From NCBI RefSeq assembly GCF_947500065.1, contig NZ_CANMQT010000004.1:248001-312000 (forward strand): a DNA stretch of 64,000 bases. Direction: 5' to 3'. Shown piece by piece: positions 16,773-25,835 of this stretch (the stretch's first letter is position 1; every line of letters begins with the position of its first letter). A program made the translations under genes and the position numbers. Under the pieces are notes generated by a model. It was given only the letters and a program-made list of their open reading frames with translations. It made no database searches and was not told where the DNA came from. The stretch is from an uncultured Aquimarina sp. (lineage in GTDB: Bacteria; Bacteroidota; Bacteroidia; Flavobacteriales; Flavobacteriaceae).

Positions 16773-17186
16773 ATGGTTCATAATTTTAACAAGAAGCTTA
16801 TCAACAAGCATAAGCTTGCTATTGGGTTATTTTATTTTTATAATAACCACATCGTCTCCGAAATAAAAGAAGGAGGCATTGTTACTTTTGAAAATTCTAC
16901 TGATCTATTTAAATTAATTCATTCTTATTACGGAACCACTACCCCATTTGTATATATTTCTAACAGAAAAAACTCCTATTCTTTTGTACCTACAGGACAT
17001 TTTAAAACCTCAAAACTATTTCCTAATTTCATGGGATATGGCGTTGTCGCCTATGATGCTATAAATAACAAAGTAGCCACATTAGAACAATCTTTTGTTG
17101 AAACGGATACTAAAATTTTTGACACTTTAGATGATGCAATGATCTGGATTGATGAGATAATCTTACCATTACTCAATACCGATTAA
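16773..17186 (+). CDS. Tandem paralogue 2 of the small STAS/SEC14-like family
   Basis: A 137-residue soluble protein, the closest relative of copy 1: both have VYISNRKNSYSF, a GHFK/THFK step, KLFPN, GYGVV and a LEQSF segment. It begins with MVHNFNKKLINKHKLAIGLF. The gap of 137 bp to copy 1 contains AATAGTATCTT, similar to AATTGTATCTT before copy 1, which suggests that each copy carries its own promoter. Function unknown. Confidence 0.75.
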   Translation: MVHNFNKKLINKHKLAIGLFYFYNNHIVSEIKEGGIVTFENSTDLFKLIHSYYGTTTPFVYISNRKNSYSFVPTGHFKTSKLFPNFMGYGVVAYDAINNKVATLEQSFVETDTKIFDTLDDAMIWIDEIILPLLNTD

Positions 17187-17328
17187 AACTGTTACAAACC
17201 CAAAACACATTACAACCATGTACTTATAGAAAATCACATAATTCAACCAAATGAGCAGAAGGGATAACACTTATTAATCACAAGTTAATCTAATAGGTAT
17301 ATACAACATTTAACACAAAGCAATAAAA

Positions 17329-17730
17329 ATGCCTGATAATATAAAAGAAAAATTATTACATAAACACGATCTTAATATCGGGTCGTTTTACTTTTACAAT
17401 AACTTTCTCGTATCTGAAATAAAAGAAGGTATTACATTAAGCATAGAGAATTCTTCCAAATTATTCGAATTGGTTAAAACATATTATGGAAACAAAACAC
17501 CGTTTTTCTATATAGCTAATAGAAAAAACTCATACTCTTTTGTTCCGACTGGACATTATAAATTTGTTGAACTTTTCCCAAATGGAAAAGGATTTGCCGT
17601 TGTAGCATATGACAGCACAAGTATTCGAATTGCAAAGTTCGAAAAATCTTTCATTAACGCCCCTACTGGTATTTTTAGCAACCTAAAAGAAGCCATTGAA
17701 TGGGGAAAAGGATTAATCACACCAGATTAA
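17329..17730 (+). CDS. Tandem paralogue 3 of the small STAS/SEC14-like family
   Basis: A 133-residue copy with the same conserved core (GSFYFYNNFLVSEIKEG, FYIANRKNSYSFVPTGHYK, GFAVVAYD). It has drifted in the last third (IRIAKFEKSF in place of the LEQSF form). The ATG follows an A-rich leader (CAATAAAA). No export signal. It is probably cytoplasmic and of unknown function, as for its neighbours. Confidence 0.75.
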   Translation: MPDNIKEKLLHKHDLNIGSFYFYNNFLVSEIKEGITLSIENSSKLFELVKTYYGNKTPFFYIANRKNSYSFVPTGHYKFVELFPNGKGFAVVAYDSTSIRIAKFEKSFINAPTGIFSNLKEAIEWGKGLITPD

Positions 17731-18007
17731 AACCATAAACAACCCAATAGCTCTTAAAATTGGTTATAGCTTAATCTATATTAAAAAGAAGTTGTTATAT
17801 CACAAAGGATTTAAACCATATAAAAGAGTAACACCGATCAAAAAACTTCAATAATTCACCAAAAGACTAAGTTCAATCAATCTTTATTTATTAACTATAT
17901 CGTTTGAAATTAAAAATAAACCCACAAAACACTGAATAACAGATTTTCACAAGAAATTATGGTGTCATTTTTACGACTTATTTGCCACTAACAAAATTAT
18001 TCAGATT

Positions 18008-18412
18008 ATGAAAGCTATACAAAACGATAACTTTATTCAAAAATACGACCTTAACTTAGGTACTTATTACTTTTATAACAATTATATAATCGCAGAAATC
18101 AAAGAAGGCGCAATAATTACATTGGGAAAGCTTTATGATCTCATACCTATAGTTCAGAAACATTACGGTAACGGACAACCTTTCACCTATATTTCTGACA
18201 GAATCAACTCACATTCAATCATTCCTACTGATTATTTAGATTGCCCTCTTATTTATATGAATAATTTTAAAGGCTATGGAGTAGTTACATATAATCAAAT
18301 CAGCGAAAAATCAATAGAAGTAGAAAAGCATTTTTCACAAAGGCCATTTCATAATTTCAAGAACCTAGAGGATGCCATAAACTGGACTAGAAATGAAGCT
18401 ATTAAACAATAA
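18008..18412 (+). CDS. Tandem paralogue 4 (most divergent) of the small STAS/SEC14-like family
   Basis: A 134-residue copy and the most divergent of the four: YISDRINSHSIIPTDYLD replaces the YISNRKNSYSF core, while GTYYFYNNYIIAEIKEG and GYGVVTYNQI remain. The 277-bp gap before it holds no other gene. It ends two bases before the stop of convergent cinA. Divergence in order along the array suggests an old duplication for copy 4 and a recent one for copies 1-2. Confidence 0.72.
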   Translation: MKAIQNDNFIQKYDLNLGTYYFYNNYIIAEIKEGAIITLGKLYDLIPIVQKHYGNGQPFTYISDRINSHSIIPTDYLDCPLIYMNNFKGYGVVTYNQISEKSIEVEKHFSQRPFHNFKNLEDAINWTRNEAIKQ

Positions 18413-18414
18413 GA

Positions 18415-19656
18415 TTAATTTAATTCATTAAGAAGAAGCTCAAATGATTTATTCACGGCCTTCCCAATAGTTCGCTCTCTTAAGTTACTAAACACGAATT
18501 TCTCTGAAAAAACACGATTTGGCGTAGCAATTGCGATAAAAACAGTACCCACTTCTACATCTCCATCTCCCTTTGAAGGACCAGCATTTCCAGTAGTTGC
18601 AATACTGTAATCAGAATTAAACCTTGTTTTAACACCCAACGCCATTGCTTCTGCAACTTCAGCACTTGTAACAGTGAACTTCTTTATCAAATCCTCATGC
18701 ACTCCCAAAATATCAGTTTTAGATTGAGTAGCATACGTAACAGCAGCTCCTTTAAAAAAAGATGAAGCGCCAGAACGAGTAGTTATAGACTGTGCTATTT
18801 TTCCTCCTGTACAACTTTCTGCAACTGCAAGAAATTGCCCTCTAGAAGCTAACAATTTACCAATCAATGCTTCTATAGATTCATCTTCTTCATAACCTAC
18901 TATGATATCACCTATTAGTATATGGAGGTCAGTAATTCTTTCTTCTATGGTATCTTTCAATAGTTTCTCATCGGTTCCGCGCGCAGAAAGACGCAATCTA
19001 ACTCTTCCTAAATTAGGAAGATATGCCAACTTAATGAAAGATGGTAATTCATCTTCCCATTGTTCTATTTTTTTTGCTATTGCACTTTCACCCATTCCAT
19101 AAGTCAATACTGTCTTATGAATAATAAATGGTCTATTAAATTTTTCTTGAAATCTTGGCAGCACCTCATCCTTCATTAGATTCTTCATCTCAAAAGGCAC
19201 TCCAGGCATAGACACAAAAACTGTATCATCTTTTTCTAACCACATTCCGGGAGCAGTACCAAAATTATTCATTAATACAGTAGCGGTAGTAGGAACAAGT
19301 GCCTGCATTCTGTTAATATCCGTAACTGGAGTATTAATGTATTTCGCAAAAAGTGTTTCAATATGCAATAACACATCATCGTTCTGAATTAATGTATCCC
19401 CAAAAAATTCACAAAGCGTATGTTTCGTAATATCGTCTTTGGTAGGACCTAGTCCACCAGTTATAAGCACAATATCTACTCTGTTTTTTGCTTCTTCGAG
19501 TGCAGTAAGAATATGTTGTTTATCATCTTGAATGGATGTAATCTGATAAACATCAATACCTATTTTATTAAGTTCTTTTCCTATAAAAGCAGAATTGGAA
19601 TCGACAATTTGACCAATAAGAATTTCATCTCCGATGGTAATTATTTCTGCAAGCAT
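18415..19656 (-). CDS. cinA: CinA-family nicotinamide-nucleotide amidohydrolase
   Basis: A 413-residue two-domain protein. The N-terminal MoCF-like domain (about 1-170) has [20 protein letters not shown] and [12 protein letters not shown]. The C-terminal PncC domain (about 255-413) has [14 protein letters not shown], with the catalytic Ser, and [18 protein letters not shown]. It deamidates NMN for pyridine nucleotide salvage and is named from competence/damage induction in other bacteria. Last gene of a tight minus-strand group with an Hpt protein (2-bp gap), an FAH enzyme and an exonuclease. Confidence 0.93.
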   Translation of the reverse strand: MLAEIITIGDEILIGQIVDSNSAFIGKELNKIGIDVYQITSIQDDKQHILTALEEAKNRVDIVLITGGLGPTKDDITKHTLCEFFGDTLIQNDDVLLHIETLFAKYINTPVTDINRMQALVPTTATVLMNNFGTAPGMWLEKDDTVFVSMPGVPFEMKNLMKDEVLPRFQEKFNRPFIIHKTVLTYGMGESAIAKKIEQWEDELPSFIKLAYLPNLGRVRLRLSARGTDEKLLKDTIEERITDLHILIGDIIVGYEEDESIEALIGKLLASRGQFLAVAESCTGGKIAQSITTRSGASSFFKGAAVTYATQSKTDILGVHEDLIKKFTVTSAEVAEAMALGVKTRFNSDYSIATTGNAGPSKGDGDVEVGTVFIAIATPNRVFSEKFVFSNLRERTIGKAVNKSFELLLNELN

Positions 19657-19658
19657 AA

Positions 19659-19997
19659 TTACTGGAAATCAGCTTTCAAATCTTCAATCGCACCATTAAC
19701 AGTAGTAACAATATGATCCAGTATAGCCTCAATCTCAGATTTCGTTTTCCCAGATTTAGACCATGCTTCTACTTGTTTTATTTCTTTTAAAAGATCTATT
19801 CCAAATAACTGAAGATTTGGCTTCATTTTATGAGCAAATTGATATGCAGTCTTAGGATCATTATCTTTTATCGCCTGTCCCATACCGTCTAAATCCGGAG
19901 GTATCTCTTCCAAAAATGTTTGTACTAAAACTGTTATAAACTCATCATCTCCACCGGACAATTCATTCACACTTTCTAAGCTATACCCTTTGCTCAT
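19659..19997 (-). CDS. Hpt-domain phosphotransfer protein
   Basis: A 112-residue four-helix histidine phosphotransfer domain. The phospho-accepting His is His56 in [17 protein letters not shown], the usual A-H-x-[LM]-K-x-x-x-x-x-x-G pattern. It would shuttle phosphate between a hybrid sensor kinase and a response regulator, neither of which is in the window. It directly abuts the FAH-family gene and cinA, so it belongs to the same transcript. The region is otherwise metabolic, so its partner is elsewhere. Confidence 0.82.
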   Translation of the reverse strand: MSKGYSLESVNELSGGDDEFITVLVQTFLEEIPPDLDGMGQAIKDNDPKTAYQFAHKMKPNLQLFGIDLLKEIKQVEAWSKSGKTKSEIEAILDHIVTTVNGAIEDLKADFQ

Positions 19998-20609
19998 CTA
20001 TTTAATTCTTATTGAAAAAATTTGTTGCTTTTCTATAAAACCAGTAAGTATATCCTCTGCTTTTACGGCACCAACTCCAGCTGGTGTTCCTGTAAAGATA
20101 ACATCTCCTATCTTTAAAGTAAAATATTTTGACACATATTCTATCAATTCATCAATTTTCCAAAGCATAAATCTCGTATTCCCCTTTTGAACAGGTGTTC
20201 CATTTTTTTCTAAATGAAAATCGATATTATTAACATCCGGAAAATCTTCTTTAGACATCCAATTCCCTATAACAGCCGCGCCGTCAAAAGCTTTTGCCTT
20301 TTCCCAAGGTAATCCCTTTGATTTCAGTTTGCTTTGTAAATCTCGTGCAGTAAAATCAATTCCTAATCCAATTTCATCATAATATTTATGCGCGAATTTT
20401 CGATCAATATGTTTACCCACCTTTTTAATTTTCACTAAAACTTCTACCTCATGATGTACATCATCAGAAAAATCAGGTATAAAAAAAGGTTGTTTTTTCA
20501 AAAGGATCGAAGTATCTGGTTTCATAAAAACCACAGGATCTGCAGGCTTCTCATTTTCTAATTCTTCGATATGATCCGTATAATTACGACCTATACAAAT
20601 AAGCTTCAT
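19998..20609 (-). CDS. Fumarylacetoacetate hydrolase-family enzyme
   Basis: A 203-residue member of the FAH family. IGRNYTDHIEE opens the fold, EVEVLVKI carries metal-ligand glutamates, DFTARDLQ and WEKAKAFDG follow, and FTGTPAGVGAV closes the active site. Short members act as acylpyruvases or oxaloacetate decarboxylases rather than true fumarylacetoacetases; the substrate cannot be chosen from sequence. Immediately upstream of the Hpt gene (adjacent bases) and 18 bp downstream of the exonuclease gene. Confidence 0.87.
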   Translation of the reverse strand: MKLICIGRNYTDHIEELENEKPADPVVFMKPDTSILLKKQPFFIPDFSDDVHHEVEVLVKIKKVGKHIDRKFAHKYYDEIGLGIDFTARDLQSKLKSKGLPWEKAKAFDGAAVIGNWMSKEDFPDVNNIDFHLEKNGTPVQKGNTRFMLWKIDELIEYVSKYFTLKIGDVIFTGTPAGVGAVKAEDILTGFIEKQQIFSIRIK

Positions 20610-20627
20610 AAAAATGGTTATAGAAAA

Positions 20628-21407
20628 TTACAAATTAAGACTATTATTTAATTTACGAAGTCTAACCGCTGTAAGCACCTTTTTAGTGTACAGTGGAAAA
20701 TCTGCGTTCAGTAACCACCCAAAATACCCAGGTTCATCTTCCATTACCTTTTCGACCAATTTACCTTTATGTTTACCAAAAGAAAAAACCTCTCTACCTT
20801 CTTTATCATATGCGATAAATCCTGCGAAATCCGCAAATTGCTTTCTAGAACTAAACTCTGCAAGAAATTTAGTGTCATTTTCTAACTCAGGGTATCTATC
20901 TAATTGTGCTTTGAGCACTTCATAAGTAGCATTTGTATCCGCCTCTGCAGAATGCGCATTTTCAAGATCTTTACCGCAGTAAAACATATACGCTGCAGCT
21001 AAGGTTCTCTTCTCCATTTTATGAAAAATAGTCTGCACATCAACCGCAACCGTATTTTTCATATCAAAATCTAAATCTGCTCGTAACAATTCTTCTGCTA
21101 ACAAAGGAATATCAAAACGATTAGAATTAAACCCTCCAAGATCGCATCCCTTAATCATTTCGCTAACTTTATTTGCTAGTTGTTTAAAAGTAGGTTCATT
21201 CGCCACTTTTTCATCTGTGATTCCATGTACTTCAGTGGTCTCTGCAGGGATTGGCATCTCTGGATTGACAAGCCAAGTTTTACTTTCCTTATTACCATTA
21301 GGGAAAACTTTCAGAATAGAAATTTCTACGATTCGATCTTTAGAAATATTAATGCCGGTCGTTTCCAGATCAAAAAAACAGATCGGTCTTTTTAAATTAA
21401 GCTCCAT
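20628..21407 (-). CDS. DnaQ-like DEDDh 3'-5' exonuclease with an ExoX-like tail
   Basis: A 259-residue protein. The exonuclease domain (about 1-170) has FFDLETTG (motif I, Asp and Glu), GFNSNRFDIPLL (motif II) and HSAEADTNATYEV (motif III HxAxxD), so it is the DEDDh type. A C-terminal segment (about 205-240, FSFGKHKGKLVEKV ... PGYFGWLL) resembles the ExoX-like tail seen in bacterial proofreading-type nucleases. It probably trims 3' ends of DNA in repair. First gene of the exonuclease-FAH-Hpt-cinA group. TATCTTTG on the minus strand at 21425-21432 is a likely -7 box. Confidence 0.9.
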   Translation of the reverse strand: MELNLKRPICFFDLETTGINISKDRIVEISILKVFPNGNKESKTWLVNPEMPIPAETTEVHGITDEKVANEPTFKQLANKVSEMIKGCDLGGFNSNRFDIPLLAEELLRADLDFDMKNTVAVDVQTIFHKMEKRTLAAAYMFYCGKDLENAHSAEADTNATYEVLKAQLDRYPELENDTKFLAEFSSRKQFADFAGFIAYDKEGREVFSFGKHKGKLVEKVMEDEPGYFGWLLNADFPLYTKKVLTAVRLRKLNNSLNL

Positions 21408-21488
21408 AAATTGATTGTGTGATCCAAAGATAACAGGTATATCTTATAAACCATTATTGTGATACTTTTTTTAACATTTATTGTTGTA

Positions 21489-22172
21489 TCATATTACCTT
21501 CACAAATACATTATCGCCGAATTTACGGGTAACTGTTTCTTCTGTATTATTAAACTGAATTTTGATAGAACCATCAAACTCTCTCACTTCCAATACCTTA
21601 ATTTCACTACTTAGTGCCAAGCCTATTTCAGACACATATTTAAGAAATGTCACAGAAGCGTCATTTACAGAAATTAACTGACAGATAGCCCCTTCTTCTA
21701 ACGATGATAATGTCGTTTTAGGTAAGATAAAATATTCTCCAGCTGCATTAGGAATAACTTCTCCATGAGGATCTTTTGTTGGAAAATCCATAAAACGATC
21801 CAACTCATTAATTAATTTTTGAGATTTTATATGCTCCAATTGCTCTGCTACATCATGAACTTCATCCCAGCCAAAATTCAAATAGTTACAAAGAAACGTT
21901 TCCCATAACCTATGTTTTCGGATAAGACGCACTGCTATGGACTTTCCTTCCTCTGTTAATTCTAACTTACCATATTTCTCACTAACAACATATTCTTTAG
22001 CCTTTAGCTTCTTAATCATATTATTTGTGGATGCCGGAGAAACCTTTAAATAATCGGCGAGTTGGTTGTTCCCAACTTTAGCCGAACCACCTTCTATCAG
22101 CAGCTGAAAAAGAGCTTTTAAATAATCTTCTTCACTTTTTGTTAAATTATTCAAATTTAATTTGTTAGTCAT
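21489..22172 (-). CDS. DtxR/MntR-family metal-dependent repressor
   Basis: A 227-residue regulator. The N-terminal winged helix (about 10-70, LNNLTKSEEDYLKALFQL ... NNMIKKLKAKEYV) is followed by the dimer and metal domain (RKHRLWETFL, VHDVAEQLEHI, with E and H ligands) and a C-terminal FeoA/SH3-like domain (about 150-227). Such proteins bind Mn2+ or Fe2+ and repress import genes when metal is plentiful. It is divergent from the outer-membrane protein and ABC importer genes, and the 51-bp gap holds the control region. Confidence 0.92.
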   Translation of the reverse strand: MTNKLNLNNLTKSEEDYLKALFQLLIEGGSAKVGNNQLADYLKVSPASTNNMIKKLKAKEYVVSEKYGKLELTEEGKSIAVRLIRKHRLWETFLCNYLNFGWDEVHDVAEQLEHIKSQKLINELDRFMDFPTKDPHGEVIPNAAGEYFILPKTTLSSLEEGAICQLISVNDASVTFLKYVSEIGLALSSEIKVLEVREFDGSIKIQFNNTEETVTRKFGDNVFVKVI

Positions 22173-22214
22173 AGCTAACTTTTTTAGTTTTGTATCATTA
22201 ATAAAACAAAAGTA
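22162..22214. promoter_or_regulatory. Divergent control region of the metal regulator and importer
   Basis: Plus-strand promoter: TTG at 22162-22164, 20 bp, then TAGTTTTG at 22185-22192. A minus-strand -7 box TACTTTTG (22214-22207) serves the regulator. TTTAGT...TTTTGT on the plus strand is mirrored on the minus strand (TTTAGTACTTTTGT), so the two -7 boxes form an imperfect inverted repeat of about 35 bp that a DtxR-type dimer could cover. Operator function is inference. Confidence 0.6.
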
Positions 22215-22223
22215 CTAAACCTA

Positions 22224-23018
22224 ATGCAAATACACAGAATCATCTTAATTACTTTTTTGAGTTGTCTAAGTTTCAACTCTATTTTTTCTCAGGAAACCAA
22301 CAAACCTGGAACCTTAGTTACCGATCGACCTGATCAAACTGAATCCCCTACTGTTGTACCAAAAGGTTACCTTCAAATAGAAACAGGCGCTTTTTATGAA
22401 GATGCGGGAGAAGACGCTTTCAAACAAAAAACTACAACTTTTAATACCACCTTACTTAGATATGGATTGTTAGATAATCTAGAATTAAGAATAGGTTGGG
22501 ATTTTGCAGAAACCAAAACCGAAATTAATGGTACAGAATTAGATGATGTAGAAAGTGGACTATCTCCTTTATTATTAGGAGCAAAAATTGCAATTACAGA
22601 GGAGAAAGGATGGTTACCAGAAATTGGACTCTTAGGCCATCTCTACCTACCATTTACCGCAGGTAAAGATTTTAGACCAGAAAACACTGGAGTTGATTTT
22701 AGATTTTCATTTGCACATACACTTAGCGAAAAATCAAGCTTCTCTTATAATCTAGGAGCGGCTTGGGGCGACGATTCTCCTGAAGCAGCATATGTTTATA
22801 CAATTGTTTACGGATACAGTATCACTGACAGCTTAGGAATATACGCAGAATTATACGGAGATTTTCCTGAAGACAGTAGTGCAAATCACCTTTGGGATGC
22901 AGGATTCACATATCTATTAAGCGATTCAATTCAATTAGATGCTACCGTTGGATCTGGAATTACTGAAGGTCAAAATCTATTACTAAGTGCCGGTATAAGC
23001 GTAAGATTACCCAATTAA
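22224..23018 (+). CDS. Outer-membrane barrel of the metal-uptake locus
   Basis: A 264-residue protein with a signal peptide (LSCLSFNSIFSQ) and alternating beta-strand sequence, starting TDRPDQTESPTVVPKGYLQIETG, the opening typical of the transporter/phenol-degradation meta barrel family (Pfam 13557-like). In flavobacteria such proteins often precede metal ABC importers, so it may pass metal through the outer membrane. That is inference from position. It ends 35 bp before the binding-protein gene and shares its promoter. Confidence 0.75.
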   Translation: MQIHRIILITFLSCLSFNSIFSQETNKPGTLVTDRPDQTESPTVVPKGYLQIETGAFYEDAGEDAFKQKTTTFNTTLLRYGLLDNLELRIGWDFAETKTEINGTELDDVESGLSPLLLGAKIAITEEKGWLPEIGLLGHLYLPFTAGKDFRPENTGVDFRFSFAHTLSEKSSFSYNLGAAWGDDSPEAAYVYTIVYGYSITDSLGIYAELYGDFPEDSSANHLWDAGFTYLLSDSIQLDATVGSGITEGQNLLLSAGISVRLPN

Positions 23019-23053
23019 TTGTGTTACTATTTAAGGATTTAAAAAAAAACAGC

Positions 23054-23968
23054 ATGAAAAAGATATTAATAATACTAACAGTTTCAACATTCTTATTTTC
23101 TTGTAAACAAGAAATAAAAGACCCTAATCAGAAACTTCAGGTAGTAACTACTACGACTATGATCACCGATCTCGTTCAAAACATCGGAGGTGACCTCATA
23201 TCTGTTCAGGGATTAATGGGATCTGGAGTGGATCCACACTTATACAAGGCTAGTGAAGGTGATGTTACAAAATTGGTAAATGCTGATGTTATTTTTTATA
23301 ACGGCTTGCATCTGGAAGGAAAACTAGTCGAAGTATTTGAAAAAATGGGAAACCAAAACATGAAAACAATCGCTGTTGGCGAAGTTCTAGACAAAAATAC
23401 TCTTATCGGATCCGATTACTTCGCTTCTAACTATGATCCTCATATTTGGTTTAGCACGAACAACTGGAAACAAGTTGCTAGTTTTACTATTCAAAAATTA
23501 AAGGAGCTAGATCCTAAAAATGCTGAAGCTTTTGAAACAAACGGAAAAGCATATTTAGCAAAACTTGATGTGTTAGAAGTAAAACTAAAGGCAACTATAG
23601 ATACGCTACCAAAAGAAAAAAGAATACTAGTTACAGCTCATGATGCGTTTAGCTATTTCGGAAAAGAATATGAGTTCAATGTAGTAGGCTTACAAGGGTT
23701 ATCCACCGCAACTGAAGCTGGAGTGCAAGATGTACAAAAGTTAGCTGCCTTCATTATAGAGAATGAAGTAAAGTCTATTTTTGTTGAAACCTCCGTTCCT
23801 AAGCGTACAATTGAAGCATTGCAAGCTGCGGTAAAATCTAAAGATCATGTTGTAACCATCGGAGGAACTTTGTATTCCGATGCACTTGGTAATCCCGGAA
23901 CACTAGAAGGAACCTACATTGGTATGTTTGAATACAATGTTAATACAATTGTAAATGCATTAAAATAA
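23054..23968 (+). CDS. Metal ABC transporter substrate-binding lipoprotein (TroA/ZnuA family)
   Basis: A 304-residue cluster A-I solute-binding protein for Mn2+, Zn2+ or Fe2+. The ATG at 23054 opens a lipoprotein signal (TFLFSCKQ); the start at 23021 adds residues with no signal. Metal ligands can be placed at His in VDPHLYKA, His in DPHIWFS, Glu in IFVETSVP and Asp in LYSDALG. The His-rich loop of ZnuA is absent, which argues for Mn/Fe over Zn. The gene overlaps the ATPase gene by one base, as in a tight operon. Confidence 0.9.
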   Translation: MKKILIILTVSTFLFSCKQEIKDPNQKLQVVTTTTMITDLVQNIGGDLISVQGLMGSGVDPHLYKASEGDVTKLVNADVIFYNGLHLEGKLVEVFEKMGNQNMKTIAVGEVLDKNTLIGSDYFASNYDPHIWFSTNNWKQVASFTIQKLKELDPKNAEAFETNGKAYLAKLDVLEVKLKATIDTLPKEKRILVTAHDAFSYFGKEYEFNVVGLQGLSTATEAGVQDVQKLAAFIIENEVKSIFVETSVPKRTIEALQAAVKSKDHVVTIGGTLYSDALGNPGTLEGTYIGMFEYNVNTIVNALK

Positions 23969-24705
23969 TGGAAAACAAAATCGCTGTACAAATAGATGAT
24001 CTTACTGTTGCATATAACTACAAACCAGTTTTATGGGATATTGACCTCTCTATTCCCGAAGGAGTCCTAATGGCTATTGTTGGCCCTAATGGAGCAGGAA
24101 AATCTACCTTAATCAAGTCGATTTTAGACATTATCAAACCTATAGCAGGTAGCGTAAAAATATATGATAAACCATATAGTAAGCAGCGATCACTTGTTGC
24201 TTATGTGCCTCAGAAAGGAAGTGTAGATTGGGATTTTCCTACTACTGCTCTGGATGTCGTTATGATGGGAACATATGGAAGTTTAGGATGGATTAAAAGG
24301 CCTGGTCAAAAAGAAAAGAAAGCAGCACTCGAAGCATTAGAAAAAGTTGGGATGCTCGCTTTTAAAAGTAGGCAGATTAGCCAACTTTCTGGAGGACAAC
24401 AACAGCGTATTTTCCTTGCAAGAGCTTTAGTACAAAATGCATCAATTTACTTTATGGATGAACCATTTCAAGGAGTGGATGCTACTACAGAAAAGGCCAT
24501 TATTAACATCTTGAAAGAACTTAGAAAAGCTGGAAAAACGGTAATTGTAGTACATCATGATCTACAAACAGTTCCGGAATATTTTGATTGGGTAACTTTC
24601 TTGAATGTAAAGAAAATCGCAACGGGTCCTGTCAAAGATATTTTCAACGATGATAATTTGACTAAAACGTATGGTATTAATTACAAAGTAAGTGTACAAC
24701 AATAA
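23968..24705 (+). CDS. Metal ABC transporter ATP-binding protein
   Basis: A 245-residue ABC ATPase with Walker [11 protein letters not shown]-loop [11 protein letters not shown] (typical of the Mn/Zn group), signature LSGGQQQR, Walker B IYFMDEP and the switch His in VVHHD. It powers the importer formed with the two permeases that follow. It overlaps both neighbours by one base, so the genes are translationally coupled. Confidence 0.95.
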   Translation: MENKIAVQIDDLTVAYNYKPVLWDIDLSIPEGVLMAIVGPNGAGKSTLIKSILDIIKPIAGSVKIYDKPYSKQRSLVAYVPQKGSVDWDFPTTALDVVMMGTYGSLGWIKRPGQKEKKAALEALEKVGMLAFKSRQISQLSGGQQQRIFLARALVQNASIYFMDEPFQGVDATTEKAIINILKELRKAGKTVIVVHHDLQTVPEYFDWVTFLNVKKIATGPVKDIFNDDNLTKTYGINYKVSVQQ

Positions 24706-25835
24706 TGGATATTCTAGAATATATAGAACTTGTATTTACCGATTACACCCTTCGTACAATTACATTGGGAACAGCTATTTTGGGAGCGATCTGTGGTATG
24801 TTAGGAAGTTTTGCTGTATTACGTAAACAGAGTCTATTGGGAGATGCAATTTCGCATGCTGCATTACCAGGCATAGCAATTGCTTTCTTAATCATTGGAG
24901 CAAAAAACAGCAATGCCTTTTTATTGGGAGCACTGATAAGCGGATTGGTTGGAAGTTTCTGGATTAGAGGAATCATTAGAAAAACACATCTCAAATCTGA
25001 TACCGCATTAGGTTTAATCCTATCTCTGTTTTTTGGTTTTGGGATGCTTTTACTTACATATATCCAAAAACTACCCAATGCAAATCAAGCTGGATTAGAA
25101 AACTATCTTTTCGGACAGGCTGCAACATTATTAGAGAGTGATGTTTGGATGATGTCGCTGGTAACTGGAGTATGTCTTATAGTTTTACTACTCTTTTGGA
25201 AAGAACTCAAAATATCACTTTTTGATGCTGATTATACAAAAACTTTAGGGTTTAACATTAAGTTTTTAGATATCCTGATTACCACTTTTATTGTTATAGC
25301 CATTGTATTAGGACTACAAACGGTAGGTGTTGTTCTTATGAGCGCTATGATTCTTGCTCCAGCTGCGGCAGCTCGACAATGGACTAATAGTTTATCGGTA
25401 ATGGTTATCCTAGCGGCTATCTTTGGAGCTTTTTCTGGAGTTATCGGAACAGCTATAAGTGCCAGTCATAATAATCTATCTACAGGACCTGTTATCGTAT
25501 TGGTTGCAGCTGTCTTTGTATTAGTTTCCTTTATATTTTCTCCAGGTCGCGGACTATTATTTAGAGAAATCCGTTTTAGAAAAAACAGAAATGATCTTCA
25601 ATTGCATAAAACGCTTTCATTTATGTACAATATTGCTAGAGATCACGAAGATATTTCACACCCACATGCGATTAAAATATTGAATAATTTTCAAGGGTTT
25701 ACCAAACGATCTTTGCAGAAATTAGAAGACAAAGATTATGTGAAAATCGAAGGTAATATGTGGTCCCTTACGACATCAGGTTATGATACCGCTTCAAATT
25801 TATATAATCAATTAACACAGACTGAAGATGAGTAG
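24705..25835 (+). CDS. Metal ABC permease 1 with a fused winged-helix-like tail
   Basis: A 376-residue ABC-3 family permease. The first 285 residues form 8-9 membrane helices (GAICGMLGSFAVLRKQSLLGDAISHAALPG is the coupling region). The last 90 residues are soluble: a helix-rich segment with HPHAIKILNNFQGFTKRSLQKLEDKDYVKIEGNMWSLTTSG that reads like the winged helix of DtxR/MntR proteins. Ordinary family members end near residue 285. The tail may sense metal or dock to the ATPase; DNA binding by a membrane protein is possible but unproven. Confidence 0.9.
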   Translation: MDILEYIELVFTDYTLRTITLGTAILGAICGMLGSFAVLRKQSLLGDAISHAALPGIAIAFLIIGAKNSNAFLLGALISGLVGSFWIRGIIRKTHLKSDTALGLILSLFFGFGMLLLTYIQKLPNANQAGLENYLFGQAATLLESDVWMMSLVTGVCLIVLLLFWKELKISLFDADYTKTLGFNIKFLDILITTFIVIAIVLGLQTVGVVLMSAMILAPAAAARQWTNSLSVMVILAAIFGAFSGVIGTAISASHNNLSTGPVIVLVAAVFVLVSFIFSPGRGLLFREIRFRKNRNDLQLHKTLSFMYNIARDHEDISHPHAIKILNNFQGFTKRSLQKLEDKDYVKIEGNMWSLTTSGYDTASNLYNQLTQTEDE

